Notes: generated by a model not told the origin, from the letters alone. 36,397 bases of DNA from Collinsella aerofaciens (GCF_015553355.1 NZ_JADNGN010000023.1:1-36397), one strand, 5' to 3'; counted from the first letter of the stretch, positions 1 to 8,175 are shown. Numbers and translations are program-made.

Positions 1-77
1 GGGGCCTCGGGGGCGTTCGGCTAGCTGCGGGAACGGCCTGTCCGCCTAATGTGTTCGGCTGAGATCGGAAATCAACC
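1..77 (+). repeat. 77-bp leader repeat, copy 1
   Basis: Bases 1-77 match bases 14735-14811 without gaps at about 65 of 77 positions. The last 24 or so bases (ending GAGATCGGAAATCAACC) are identical and most differences cluster between positions 33 and 48. The element lies about 130 bases upstream of the antiterminator gene that opens the polysaccharide operon, so it could be part of that operon's promoter or leader RNA, or a recombination site. It may extend left of the window. Its function is inferred only. Confidence 0.8.
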
Positions 78-169
78 AGTAGGTACATCTCCATACCCCT
101 CTACAAAAACCTGTACTTTTGCGACTGCGCATAGCTGCGAGCGAGAAGCCTGTTCTAAACGCCCCTGCA

Positions 170-186
170 TTTGCGTGCGTCGCAAA
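170..186 (+). promoter_or_regulatory. small leader hairpin before antiterminator gene
   Basis: TTTGCG, a five-base loop and CGCAAA form a 6-bp stem about 20 bases before the ATG at 208. RfaH and LoaP type NusG paralogues recognise a DNA pause element or an RNA hairpin in the leader of their own operon, so this stem and the 1-77 repeat are the visible candidates. The stem is short and could be chance. Confidence 0.25.
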
Positions 187-207
187 GCCAAAAGAGGGGG
201 CGAGAAC

Positions 208-798
208 ATGGAACAGACGGCACGGCGCCAAGAGCAGCTGCCGGGCGCATTTAACGGCGCCATCACCAACAGCCAGCACGGCCGCGTCCGCTGGTATCTG
301 GTTCACACCCCCAATGGAAAAGAGCGCGAGACCTGCGAAAAGGTTCGCTGCATTATCCCGCACAGCCTTATGCAGGACGCTTTTGTGATGCAAAAGGAGT
401 TTTGGTTTAAGCGGGACGGCGCATGGTCGCTCCAAACCAAACCTATGTACAAGGAATATTTCTTCGTCGCCACGCACGACGCCGCCGCGCTCGATAGGGC
501 CCTGGCCCAGTTGAGCTTTGGCTGTCGCATCGCCGGCAGTAGGGATCGGGCGTATATGCCCATGCCGGACGATGCGCAGGACTGGTACCTCAGTGTGCTG
601 GACGACGACGGCGTGGTGCGCAACAGCGTTGCGCGCATAGAAGACGGCGTGTTGCACATAGAACAGGGCCCTTTGGTGGGGCAAGAGGCCCGTGTAAAGA
701 AGATCGACCGTCATAAGCGCTGGTGCCTGGTAGACGTGGGTGATGGCGACTCCGCTTTTAGGGAGCTGCTTGCGCTGGACGTTCCCAGCAAGACGTAA
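208..798 (+). CDS. NusG-paralogue transcription antiterminator (LoaP/RfaH-like)
   Basis: A 196-aa protein that probably joins RNA polymerase to prevent early termination in the long polysaccharide operon behind it. An NGN-type domain starts around residue 29 (WYLVHTPNGKERE) and includes the MYKEYFFVAT strand. A KOW-type segment follows near residues 157-180 (GPLVGQEARVKKID). The ATG at 208 is chosen because AGAGGGGGCGAGAAC precedes it; an upstream in-frame ATG at 49 lies in the repeat and has no ribosome site. It is the first gene of the operon, as is usual for specialised NusG paralogues (RfaH, LoaP, UpxY) that act on surface-polysaccharide or antibiotic operons. The housekeeping NusG is unlikely given this context and the divergent sequence. 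Confidence 0.82.
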   Translation: MEQTARRQEQLPGAFNGAITNSQHGRVRWYLVHTPNGKERETCEKVRCIIPHSLMQDAFVMQKEFWFKRDGAWSLQTKPMYKEYFFVATHDAAALDRALAQLSFGCRIAGSRDRAYMPMPDDAQDWYLSVLDDDGVVRNSVARIEDGVLHIEQGPLVGQEARVKKIDRHKRWCLVDVGDGDSAFRELLALDVPSKT

Positions 799-876
799 GG
801 GAGACGTTGCACCAGCTATTCGTTCGCATTTTTGAATTTACCGATTGGGGGATCCCTGGGGAACGGGGACGTAAGT

Positions 877-1632
877 TTGACTGTGGCTGCTAAAGAAGTA
901 ACAGAGAGCAACGCGCCCGCGGGGGCGGCGCTGATTGCTCAGGCCATGGATCGGCGTGAGGGCGTCGGCCGCAACAAGGCCATGCAATCCATCATGGACT
1001 GGGATCGCTCGCGCCTTGTCTATAGGGCTGTGAAGCGTACGTTCGACATCGTGTTCAGCGGTGTCGTGCTCGGTGCCATCGCTATCCCCAGTCTGATTCT
1101 TGCCGCCGCCATCCGCCTGGAGAGCAAGGGCAACCCGTTCTACAGCCAGATCCGCGTGGGCCAGACCCGCCCCGACGGCAGCCTGACCACGTTCCGCATG
1201 TGGAAGTTCCGTTCCATGTACAGGGACGCCGACGAGCGCCTCGCCGAGCTCAAGGAGCAGAACGAGATCGCCGGTGCCATGTTCAAGATGAGGGACGACC
1301 CGCGCGTCACCAGGATCGGCAAGTTCATCCGCAAGCATTCCATCGACGAGTTCCCGCAGTTCCTCAACGTGTTCCTGGGCCAGATGTCGGTCGTCGGCCC
1401 GCGTCCGCCGCTGCCCAACGAGGTCGCGGAGTACACCGAGTACGACCTGCAGCGCCTGGCCGTGAAGCCCGGGATCACCGGCTGGTGGCAGGTGACGGAT
1501 CGCAATTCAACTGGTTTTGACGGAATGGTCCAGCGCGACCTGGAGTACATCGCCAAGCGCGGAGTCATCACGGACCTCAAGATCGTTCTACTCACTGTTG
1601 TCGAGGTAATCACGGGAAGCGGGGCGTGCTAG
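877..1632 (+). CDS. Monotopic sugar phosphoglycosyl transferase (PglC/WcaJ C-terminal type)
   Basis: This enzyme starts repeat-unit synthesis by moving a sugar-1-phosphate onto undecaprenyl phosphate at the membrane. It has the single N-terminal hydrophobic re-entrant helix (after KRTFDIVFS), FYSQIRVGQ, WKFRSMYRDAD, the catalytic Asp-Glu dyad in SIDEFPQFLNV (about D157/E158), SVVGPRPPLPNE and KPGITGWWQV. It lacks the four-helix N-terminus of full WbaP/WcaJ proteins. TTG at 877 is chosen because GGGGAC precedes it; TTG at 832 and GTG at 883 are alternatives, and 832 has no clear ribosome site. The stop overlaps the next gene's start, showing translational coupling. The sugar transferred cannot be read from the sequence. 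Confidence 0.9.
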   Translation: MTVAAKEVTESNAPAGAALIAQAMDRREGVGRNKAMQSIMDWDRSRLVYRAVKRTFDIVFSGVVLGAIAIPSLILAAAIRLESKGNPFYSQIRVGQTRPDGSLTTFRMWKFRSMYRDADERLAELKEQNEIAGAMFKMRDDPRVTRIGKFIRKHSIDEFPQFLNVFLGQMSVVGPRPPLPNEVAEYTEYDLQRLAVKPGITGWWQVTDRNSTGFDGMVQRDLEYIAKRGVITDLKIVLLTVVEVITGSGAC

Positions 1633-2384
1633 TGTCAGCCGGCAATCGTTATCCAATTCTAAACACGTACGTAAACGCCATCTCTCTAGACGAGACGGTC
1701 GATGAAGTCGAGAAGATCATAGCGAAGGGAGTGCCGACGCAGCATGTCGTCATCAACGCCTCCAAGGTCAACCTGATGGAGACCGATCACGAGCTCGCGT
1801 CCATCGTCAACGAATGCCCCCTGATCAACGCCGATGGCGCCTCGATTGTCTGGGCGGCGAAAAAGCTTGGGGTTCCTCTGAGGGAGCGCGTCACGGGCAT
1901 CGACCTGTTCCAAAGGCTTGTCGGGCTGGCGTCCGAAAAGGGCTACAGCATCTACCTCTTCGGGGCGAAAGAAGAGGTGGTCACCAAGGTAAAAGCGATT
2001 TTCGAGGACAGGTACCCGGGTATCCAGATCGCAGGGTATCGCAACGGCTACTTCACCGAGGCGGACGAGCCCCAGATCGTATCCGATATGGCCGCCTCGG
2101 GAGCCGACATGATGTTCGTCGCTTTCTCCTCTCCCAAGAAAGAGTACTGGGTCCATAAGTACATCGACCAGATCGGAATCCCCTTCGTCATGGGCGTCGG
2201 CGGAAGTTTCGACGTCGTGGCCGGCGTCACCGACCGTGCGCCGACGTGGATGCAGGAGCACGGCCTGGAGTGGTTCTACCGCTTCATCCAGGAGCCGGGA
2301 AGGCTGTGGAAACGCTACATCATCGGAAACCTCAAATTCGTCGCCCTCACATATAGATACAAGTTCGCTAAGAAAGGTGAATAA
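1626..2384 (+). CDS. WecG/TagA/CpsF-family glycosyltransferase
   Basis: A 252-aa GT26-family transferase that adds the second sugar to the lipid-linked first sugar at the inner membrane face. Family hallmarks are HVVINASKVNLM, NADGASIVWAAKKLGV, RVTGIDLF, SIYLFGAKEEVV, FVAFSSPKKEYWV and MGVGGSFDVVAG. GTG at 1626 or 1632 are the possible starts; both overlap or abut the previous stop. WecG uses UDP-ManNAcA and TagA uses UDP-ManNAc. Because the next two genes make UDP-ManNAc and oxidise it to UDP-ManNAcA, a ManNAc(A) donor is the natural inference. Family assignment is firm; substrate is inferred from context. Confidence 0.88.
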   Translation: MLVSAGNRYPILNTYVNAISLDETVDEVEKIIAKGVPTQHVVINASKVNLMETDHELASIVNECPLINADGASIVWAAKKLGVPLRERVTGIDLFQRLVGLASEKGYSIYLFGAKEEVVTKVKAIFEDRYPGIQIAGYRNGYFTEADEPQIVSDMAASGADMMFVAFSSPKKEYWVHKYIDQIGIPFVMGVGGSFDVVAGVTDRAPTWMQEHGLEWFYRFIQEPGRLWKRYIIGNLKFVALTYRYKFAKKGE

Positions 2385-2386
2385 TA

Positions 2387-3604
2387 ATGGTTAACGTTAT
2401 CGGTCTCGGCTACATCGGCCTCCCCACCGCCCTCATGATGGCCTCCCACGGTGTGGAGGTCGTTGGCACCGACTACAACAAGGAGCTCGTCGCCACGCTG
2501 AACGCCGGCAAGACCACCTTCAAGGAGGAGGGCCTGGACGAGCTGTTCGCCGACGCCCTGAAGTCCGGCATCAAGTTCTCCACCGACTACCAGGTCTGCG
2601 ACACCTACATCGTCTCGGTACCCACGCCCTACGACAAGCTCGACAAGAAGATCGACCCGTGCTATGTCGTGGCGGCCTGCAAGACCGTGCTCGAGGTCGC
2701 GCCCGAGGGCGCCGTGCTCGTAGTCGAGTCCACCGTCTCGCCCAACACCATCGACCGCTTCGTGCGCCCGCTGCTGGCCGAGGCCGGCCGCGATGACGTC
2801 AAGCTCGTCCACGCCCCAGAGCGCATCATCCCGGGCAACATGGTCTACGAGCTGCTGCACAACAACCGCACCATCGGCGCCGACGACCCCGAGGTGGGCG
2901 AGGCAGTGGCTAAGGTCTACGCCAGCTTCTGCCAGGGCGAGATCTCCGTCACCGACATCCGCACCGCCGAGATGACCAAGGTCGTCGAGAACACCTTCCG
3001 CGCGGTGAACATCGCCTTCTCCAACGAGCTCGCCAAGATCTGCCGCATCGGCGGCATGGACGTCGCCGAGGTCATCCGCATCGCCAACAAGCACCCGCGC
3101 GTGAACATCCTCAACCCCGGCCCGGGCGTCGGCGGCCACTGCATCCCGGTCGACCCGTGGTTCCTGGTCGGCGACTACCCCGAGACGGCCAACTTCATCC
3201 GCCTCGCCCTTCAGACCAACGCCTCCATGCCCGAGTATGTCATGCACCGCGCCCACGAGGTCATGGAGGAGCTCGGCATCACCGACGCCTCCAAGGTCGG
3301 CATCTACGGCCTCACCTACAAGGAGAATGTCGACGACATCCGCGAGTCCCCGACGCTGCAGATGCTCGAGTCCATGTCCGAGCACCTCTGCGCCGGCTCC
3401 GTCAAGGTCTACGACCCGTGGGTCGAGCGCGACGAGGTCCCCGGCCAGGTCCATTCCATGGAGGAGTTCCTGGACGGCCTTGAGATGGTGATCGTGATGG
3501 TCGGCCACTCCCAGGTCAAGGACAACCCCGGCATCTTCGGCGACCGTATCCTCATCGACCCGCGCAACGTCTGCGGCGAGGGCGAGAACGTGTACAAGCT
3601 CTAG
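2387..3604 (+). CDS. wecC: UDP-N-acetyl-D-mannosamine dehydrogenase
   Basis: A 405-aa UDP-sugar dehydrogenase that oxidises UDP-ManNAc to UDP-ManNAcA with two NAD+. The N-terminal Rossmann motif is VIGLGYIGLPTA. Then come VVESTVSPNTIDRF, HAPERIIPGNM, the central-domain helix TEMTKVVENTF (written AEMTKVVENTF here) and the catalytic Cys at about residue 252 in GGHCIPVDPWFL. The C-terminal domain carries YGLTYKENVDDIRESP. Length and motifs fit the WecC/EpsD group better than UDP-glucose dehydrogenase. It follows the WecG-like gene by 2 bases with AAAGGTG as its ribosome site. This gene and the next are strikingly GC-rich with strong C-ending codon bias, unlike genes after 4732, suggesting a conserved, highly expressed module. 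Confidence 0.92.
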   Translation: MVNVIGLGYIGLPTALMMASHGVEVVGTDYNKELVATLNAGKTTFKEEGLDELFADALKSGIKFSTDYQVCDTYIVSVPTPYDKLDKKIDPCYVVAACKTVLEVAPEGAVLVVESTVSPNTIDRFVRPLLAEAGRDDVKLVHAPERIIPGNMVYELLHNNRTIGADDPEVGEAVAKVYASFCQGEISVTDIRTAEMTKVVENTFRAVNIAFSNELAKICRIGGMDVAEVIRIANKHPRVNILNPGPGVGGHCIPVDPWFLVGDYPETANFIRLALQTNASMPEYVMHRAHEVMEELGITDASKVGIYGLTYKENVDDIRESPTLQMLESMSEHLCAGSVKVYDPWVERDEVPGQVHSMEEFLDGLEMVIVMVGHSQVKDNPGIFGDRILIDPRNVCGEGENVYKL

Positions 3605-3634
3605 GACCTAGTAAATCTTCAGGGAGAATCTGGT

Positions 3635-4732
3635 TTGAAGAAGGTAATGCTCGTCTTCGGCACCCGCCCGGAGGCAATCAAGATGTGCCCGCTCGTCAAC
3701 GAGCTGAAGGCGCGCGCTGATGAGTTCGAGACCGTCGTCACCGTGACCGGCCAGCACCGCGAGATGCTCGACCAGGTGCTGCGCGTCTTCGACGTGGCAC
3801 CCGACCACGACCTCGCCATCATGAAGCCGGGCCAGACGTTGTTCGATGTGACGTGCGACGTGCTGCTCAAGCTCAAGGCGGTCCTCGAGGACGAGAAGCC
3901 CGACGTGGTCCTGGTCCACGGCGACACCACGACCAGCTTCGCCGCTGCGCTCGCGTGCTTCTACCTGCAGATCCCCGTGGGGCACGTCGAGGCCGGCCTG
4001 CGCACGCACGACATCTACAGCCCCTGGCCGGAGGAGTTCAACCGCCAGGCGGTAGACATCGTGAGCGAGTACTACTTCGCCCCGACTGAGGCCAGCAAGC
4101 AGAACCTGCTCGGCGAGGGCAAGCCCGAATCGAAGATCTGGGTCACCGGGAACACCGGCATCGACGCGCTGCGCACTACCGTGCGCGAGGGATACTGCCA
4201 CCCCGAGCTCAAGTGGGCGGAAGGCTCCCGCCTCATCCTCATAACTGCGCACCGCCGCGAGAACCTGGGCGAGCCCATGCACCGTATGTTCCGCGCCATC
4301 CGACGCGTGATGGAGGAGCACCCCGACACCAAAGCGATCTACCCCATCCACATGAACCCGCTCGTCCGCAAGGCGGCACACGAGGAGCTGGACGGCTTCG
4401 ACCGCCTGCACATCATCGACCCGCTCGAGGTGCTTGACTTCCACAACTTCATGGCCGCGAGCCATCTCATCCTCACCGACTCCGGCGGCATACAGGAGGA
4501 GGCCCCGAGTCTGGGTAAGCCGGTGCTCGTCATGCGCGACACCACCGAGCGTCCCGAGGGCATTGCAGCCGGCACGCTGAAGCTCGTCGGCACCGAGGAG
4601 GACTTCATCTACCGCGAGTTCAGCCGCCTGCTCAGCGATCAGGCCGAGTACGAGGCCATGAGCCATGCATCGAATCCTTACGGCGACGGACATGCGAGTG
4701 AGCGAATTGCGGACGTTATTGGAGGTAAATAG
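3635..4732 (+). CDS. wecB: UDP-N-acetylglucosamine 2-epimerase (non-hydrolysing)
   Basis: Interconverts UDP-GlcNAc and UDP-ManNAc, feeding the dehydrogenase upstream. Conserved stretches are FGTRPEAIKMCPL at the N-terminus, TGQHREMLDQVL, VHGDTTTSFAAALA, GHVEAGLRTHDIYSPWPEE, ITAHRRENLGEP, DSGGIQEEAPSLGKPVL and RDTTERPEGIAAGT. All are typical of the GT-B-fold bacterial epimerase and the 365-aa length is normal. The start is TTG at 3635, preceded by AGGGAGA. The stop overlaps the GTG of the next gene by one base (TAGTG). The GC-rich tract ends inside this gene's last codons, exactly where the variable cassette begins. Confidence 0.95.
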   Translation: MKKVMLVFGTRPEAIKMCPLVNELKARADEFETVVTVTGQHREMLDQVLRVFDVAPDHDLAIMKPGQTLFDVTCDVLLKLKAVLEDEKPDVVLVHGDTTTSFAAALACFYLQIPVGHVEAGLRTHDIYSPWPEEFNRQAVDIVSEYYFAPTEASKQNLLGEGKPESKIWVTGNTGIDALRTTVREGYCHPELKWAEGSRLILITAHRRENLGEPMHRMFRAIRRVMEEHPDTKAIYPIHMNPLVRKAAHEELDGFDRLHIIDPLEVLDFHNFMAASHLILTDSGGIQEEAPSLGKPVLVMRDTTERPEGIAAGTLKLVGTEEDFIYREFSRLLSDQAEYEAMSHASNPYGDGHASERIADVIGGK

Positions 4733-5685
4733 TGAAGCTAAAAAAGAGGTTTACTCTTTCTCTTAAAAACAACTTGCGCTTCATTCCTGATGAGGCATAT
4801 ATGCGTCTCTACTTCAAAGCTAAACTTCATTACGAGCCTGACTTCGAGTGTCCTAAGACATTCAATGAGAAGCTGCAGTGGTACAAGCTTAACTACCATA
4901 ATCCAGTTTTGACTCAGCTTGCAGATAAATATGGCGTGCGCTCTTTCGTCGAACAACGTATTGGGTCCGAGTATCTTGTGCCGCTTTTCGGTGTTTTCAA
5001 TGCAGTTGAGGAGATTGATCTCGATAAATTGCCGGAAAAGTTTGTGCTTAAATGTACTCACGACTCGCAGAGCACATTTGTTTGCACGGATAAGTCGAAT
5101 TTTGATTTTGTTGAGGCCAAGAAACGTCTGAATGTTGCCTTGCATAGAAACTGGTATTGGCAGGGCAGGGAGTGGGCTTATCTCGGTATCACGCCTCGCA
5201 TTGTGGCGGAAGCATTTCTTGATGAACCTGGAAGAGCGACTCCGACTGATTATAAGTTCTATTGTTTTGACGGTAAGGCAGCTCTTGTTCAGACGGACGC
5301 CGATCGTTTCACTAATCATGAAATGCAGTACTTTTCTACTGAATGGGAGCAGCGCGGCGATATCGACCATGAGGTATCTGAGCATAAGCCTACTGTAAAG
5401 CCCGAGAACTACGAACTTATGCTTGAGCTTTCCGAGAAGCTTTCTGATGGTTTCCCTCACGTGCGGGTTGACTGGTACAACATTAGCGGTAAACCTTACT
5501 TTGGCGAGATGACTTTCTATACCGGAGGCGGATACGATCCCTTCTATGCACTAGAGGAGCAACCCGATAGACTTGACCGAGAGCTTGGCGATTTGTTTGT
5601 TTTGCCAACTGTTTCCCATTTAGAAAAGTACTGCGATTGGTCTTGCGCTTCTTCTAAAAGATCTTTAGGTGCTGATAATGCCTAA
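4732..5685 (+). CDS. TupA-like ATP-grasp polysaccharide protein
   Basis: A 317-aa member of the ATP-grasp family seen in teichuronopeptide and capsule loci. Such proteins may ligate an amino acid or amide to a uronic acid, but the reaction is generally unproven. Visible landmarks are TFNEKLQWYKLNYHNP near residue 45, the nucleotide-binding strand KFVLKCTHDSQSTFVC, TDYKFYCFDGKAALVQ, and the C-terminal metal-site segment HVRVDWYNISGKPYFGEMTF. The GTG start overlaps the previous stop and has GGAGGTAAAT as its ribosome site. Base composition drops sharply here relative to wecC/wecB. A uronic acid (ManNAcA) made by the genes upstream would be a sensible acceptor; that is inference. Confidence 0.82.
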   Translation: MKLKKRFTLSLKNNLRFIPDEAYMRLYFKAKLHYEPDFECPKTFNEKLQWYKLNYHNPVLTQLADKYGVRSFVEQRIGSEYLVPLFGVFNAVEEIDLDKLPEKFVLKCTHDSQSTFVCTDKSNFDFVEAKKRLNVALHRNWYWQGREWAYLGITPRIVAEAFLDEPGRATPTDYKFYCFDGKAALVQTDADRFTNHEMQYFSTEWEQRGDIDHEVSEHKPTVKPENYELMLELSEKLSDGFPHVRVDWYNISGKPYFGEMTFYTGGGYDPFYALEEQPDRLDRELGDLFVLPTVSHLEKYCDWSCASSKRSLGADNA

Positions 5686-6733
5686 AGTGTTGATGATTGG
5701 CCCGAGTCTTGATGCTATGGGTGGCATCTCCACGGTTGAAAACAACATTATGAAGTGGTCGAATCGTAACGAAGGTTCAATAGAATTCATTTCGACAACT
5801 GCTGAGGGCGGGAAGTTCAAGAAGCTCTCCATTGCCCTTGTGGCTTATATGAAATATCTCAGTAGGCTCAACGCGTGCGATCTCGTGCATGTGCATATGG
5901 CGTCTCGTGGCAGCTATCGCCGAAAAAAGATCTTCATGAGGGCGGCCTTCTTTCGAAACAAACCCGTTCTTCTCCATCTGCATGGTAGCGAGTTCGGTGT
6001 TTGGTTTGACGAAGAATGTGGCGAGGCTGAGAGACGCGATATCTCACATTCCTTTGAATGTTGCTCAAAGGTGGTCGTTCTGTCGGAGGAGTGGAAGGAA
6101 TTCCTTCTAAAAAGGCACATCTGTTCCTTGGATCGTATCGTGGTGGTGCATAACGCCGTTGACGTTCCTGAGGTTAACGCTATTGATTATTCGTGCAATA
6201 CGGTTTTGTTCATGGGGCGTCTTGATGCGCGCAAGAGTCCGGATTTACTTTTGCGTGCTGCTAAGCGCGTTCTTAAGACTCATCCCGATGCGCGTTTTGT
6301 CTTTGGCGGAGACGGGGATGTGCCAGCATATGAACAACTGGCGGATGAACTTGGAATTGGTGACAGGTGCAGCTTTATAGGCTGGGCTAAAGGTGAGAAA
6401 AAAGATGAAGCCTTTCGCAACAGCAGCATGTTCTGCCTTCCTTCGAAGAATGAGGGCATGCCTATGAGTGTGCTTGAGGCAATGTCGTACGGACTTGCTA
6501 CCATTGCGACTCCTGTCGGGGGTATTCCACAGGTCATTACCGACGGCGTGGACGGAATTATGTTTCCAGTTGATGATGTTGATGCGTTGGCCACTAAGCT
6601 CGAGAATCTCATGAGCGATACCTCTTACAAGGAAATGATTGGAATTCAGGGACGAGCTCGCATAAAAGATGCCTTTTCCCTTACGGCGTTTATGAACCGG
6701 CTTGGCATGGTTTACGAAGATATTTGCCGGTGA
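5678..6733 (+). CDS. GT4-family glycosyltransferase
   Basis: A 351-aa GT-B-fold retaining glycosyltransferase of the repeat-unit assembly line. The N-domain has GPSLDAMGGISTVENNI and the HLHGSEFGVWFDEE loop. The C-domain has VLFMGRLDARKSPDLLL, FVFGGDGDVPAYEQL, SFIGWAKGEKKDEAFR and the EX7E motif in NEGMPMSVLEAMSYG, followed by ATPVGGIPQVI. ATG at 5678 follows TTTAGGTG and lies within ATGCCTAA, overlapping the previous stop by 8 bases; GTG at 5669 is a weaker option. Donor and acceptor cannot be told. It belongs to the AT-richer cassette starting at 4732. Confidence 0.9.
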   Translation: MPKVLMIGPSLDAMGGISTVENNIMKWSNRNEGSIEFISTTAEGGKFKKLSIALVAYMKYLSRLNACDLVHVHMASRGSYRRKKIFMRAAFFRNKPVLLHLHGSEFGVWFDEECGEAERRDISHSFECCSKVVVLSEEWKEFLLKRHICSLDRIVVVHNAVDVPEVNAIDYSCNTVLFMGRLDARKSPDLLLRAAKRVLKTHPDARFVFGGDGDVPAYEQLADELGIGDRCSFIGWAKGEKKDEAFRNSSMFCLPSKNEGMPMSVLEAMSYGLATIATPVGGIPQVITDGVDGIMFPVDDVDALATKLENLMSDTSYKEMIGIQGRARIKDAFSLTAFMNRLGMVYEDICR

Positions 6734-6810
6734 GACTCGCTTTCTTGGGTGATAGTGGAGACCCGTCAGACTCCGTTTCTTATTTCCAAGTTGCACATTT
6801 AGGAGCGTGA
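6730..6810 (+). pseudogene. 26-codon ORF resembling a glycosyltransferase N-terminal stub
   Basis: GTG at 6730 overlaps the previous TGA (GTGA) and opens a 26-codon frame beginning VRLAFLGDSGDPSDS and ending at TGA 6808-6810. The first residues look like the first beta strand of a GT-B glycosyltransferase, but the frame stops at once and the next gene starts 2 bases later. It could be the remnant of a deleted gene, or a coupling leader that carries the next gene's AGGAG. Nothing else identifies it. Confidence 0.3.
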
Positions 6811-6812
6811 CG

Positions 6813-7613
6813 ATGGATAAGACTATTCATTACTGCTGGTTCGGAGGCAATCCGCTCTCTGAGACTGCTGTGAGGTCCTTGGCTTCGTGGGAGAAGTTTG
6901 CGCCTGGGTTTGAGGTCAAACAGTGGAATGAGGATAACTTCGACTTCGCATTGTGCTCTTGGTCAAGGGATGCGTATGCGGCGGGCCTCTGGGCATTTGT
7001 GTCGGACTACGCTCGCTTTAAAGTCTTGTACGAGTACGGCGGCATCTATATGGATATTGGTAGCGAGCTCATACGAGACATATCGCCTCTCATGGAAAGC
7101 ATTCCTTTCACTGCAATCGAAGAATCATCGTTGACTGCCACTACTGGTTTGATTGTTGCTGTTGAGCCTCATGACCCTGTAATTCGCGCATGTATAGAAC
7201 GATATGAGTCGATGAAGTTCTCTAGCGACCCTGATTTTCTCGATAAGACCACTGTGAATGAAGTGTTTACCGCTGAGCTCCAGAAAATTGGCTTTGAACG
7301 CGTGAACAAAGAGCAGCATTTTAGTGGCTGGCTTGCCTTGGACTCCAAAGCGTTCAACCCCGTTTACGGTTTCGGCGGTTATCACATCAAGCGTGAAACC
7401 TACAGCATTCATCGCTCTTCGGGAAGCTGGGTTGAGCCGAAATATCTCATCAAGAGGAAGGTCGTGCGTAAGTGCTCCCCGTTCATTGGGCGAAGGCTTT
7501 CGCAGATTTTGGGTCGAATTCTCATGGAGCTTAGTGACGGCGGCTTGGCTGTAGGAACTAAGAGAATCTTTGGCTTTGTTCGCGAAAAGATTGCTAAAGG
7601 AGAGAGAAGTTAG
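6813..7613 (+). CDS. GT32-like glycosyltransferase (OCH1/capsular type)
   Basis: A 266-aa protein of the DXD-sugar-binding (Gly_transf_sug) family. It starts with KTIHYCWFGGNPLSE, then FEVKQWNEDNFDF, the core block FVSDYARFKVLYEYGGIYMD and a conserved C-terminal HIKRETYSIHRSSGSWV. The usual DXD motif reads D81-I82-G83, so the second Asp is replaced by Gly. A following Ser-Glu might help bind metal, or the enzyme may use a different metal geometry. ATG at 6813 has AGGAG at a good distance. It presumably adds one sugar of the repeat unit; which one is unknown. Confidence 0.8.
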   Translation: MDKTIHYCWFGGNPLSETAVRSLASWEKFAPGFEVKQWNEDNFDFALCSWSRDAYAAGLWAFVSDYARFKVLYEYGGIYMDIGSELIRDISPLMESIPFTAIEESSLTATTGLIVAVEPHDPVIRACIERYESMKFSSDPDFLDKTTVNEVFTAELQKIGFERVNKEQHFSGWLALDSKAFNPVYGFGGYHIKRETYSIHRSSGSWVEPKYLIKRKVVRKCSPFIGRRLSQILGRILMELSDGGLAVGTKRIFGFVREKIAKGERS

Positions 7614-7614
7614 A

Positions 7615-8145
7615 GTGGGCATATTCGCTAAAGATACTTTTCACTATTTTGGTTCGGAAGGCGTAAAGCTCGGCCGGCTATTGGGTGATTTTGGCTACCG
7701 CTATGTTTTCTATCTAAGGATGTGTCAAGCAGGGGGATTGCGAAAACTCCTCTTCACGCTTCCGAGGAAACATCTTTCCAGGAAGTGTGGACTCGAGATT
7801 TCGCCATCAACTCAAATTGGTGAAGGCTTCTATATTGGTCACCCTTACGGCATTACTGTTAACGTCGGCGCGAAGTTGGGCCGCAACGTGAACATCCATA
7901 AGGGGTGCACCATCGGCCAAGAAAACCGTGGCCATAGAAAGGGCGTCCCTACGATTGGTGACCGCGTATATCTCGGTATTAACTCGACGGTTGCAGGTAA
8001 TGTGGCCATTGGAAACGATGTCTTTATTGCCTCCAATACCTTTGTTAACCAGGATATTCCCAATCATTCGATAGTCATTGGCAACCCGTGCAAGGTTATC
8101 GAAACCGATAACGCTACTGAAGGTTACATCATCAATTTGGTTTAA
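7615..8145 (+). CDS. Serine-acetyltransferase-like hexapeptide O-acetyltransferase
   Basis: A 176-aa left-handed beta-helix acyltransferase of the CysE/LbH_SAT type, most likely O-acetylating a sugar of the exopolysaccharide. The repeat region runs from about residue 60: IGEGFYIGHPYGITVNVGA, NVNIHKGCTIGQENRG, TIGDRVYLGINSTVAGNVAI, then the cap VNQDIPNHSIVIGNPCKVI. It lacks the long N-terminal helical domain of true CysE, which argues against cysteine synthesis. The start is GTG at 7615, with AAGGAGAGAG upstream and one base after the previous stop. The His in IGHPYG and the His in IHKGCTIG fit the catalytic histidines of the family. Confidence 0.85.
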   Translation: MGIFAKDTFHYFGSEGVKLGRLLGDFGYRYVFYLRMCQAGGLRKLLFTLPRKHLSRKCGLEISPSTQIGEGFYIGHPYGITVNVGAKLGRNVNIHKGCTIGQENRGHRKGVPTIGDRVYLGINSTVAGNVAIGNDVFIASNTFVNQDIPNHSIVIGNPCKVIETDNATEGYIINLV

Positions 8146-8175
8146 CAAGCTTGCGAATAGTTAGGCGGTAAGATA

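Noticed and set aside
2315-3508. A 397-codon open frame on the minus strand opposite wecC
   Set aside because: It is a shadow of the GC-rich wecC codon pattern; the plus strand encodes a complete enzyme with all motifs and the minus product is low-complexity (Asp/Val/Gly/His-rich).
7615-8145. Serine acetyltransferase of cysteine biosynthesis
   Set aside because: It lacks the N-terminal helical domain of CysE and sits inside the polysaccharide operon without cysK.
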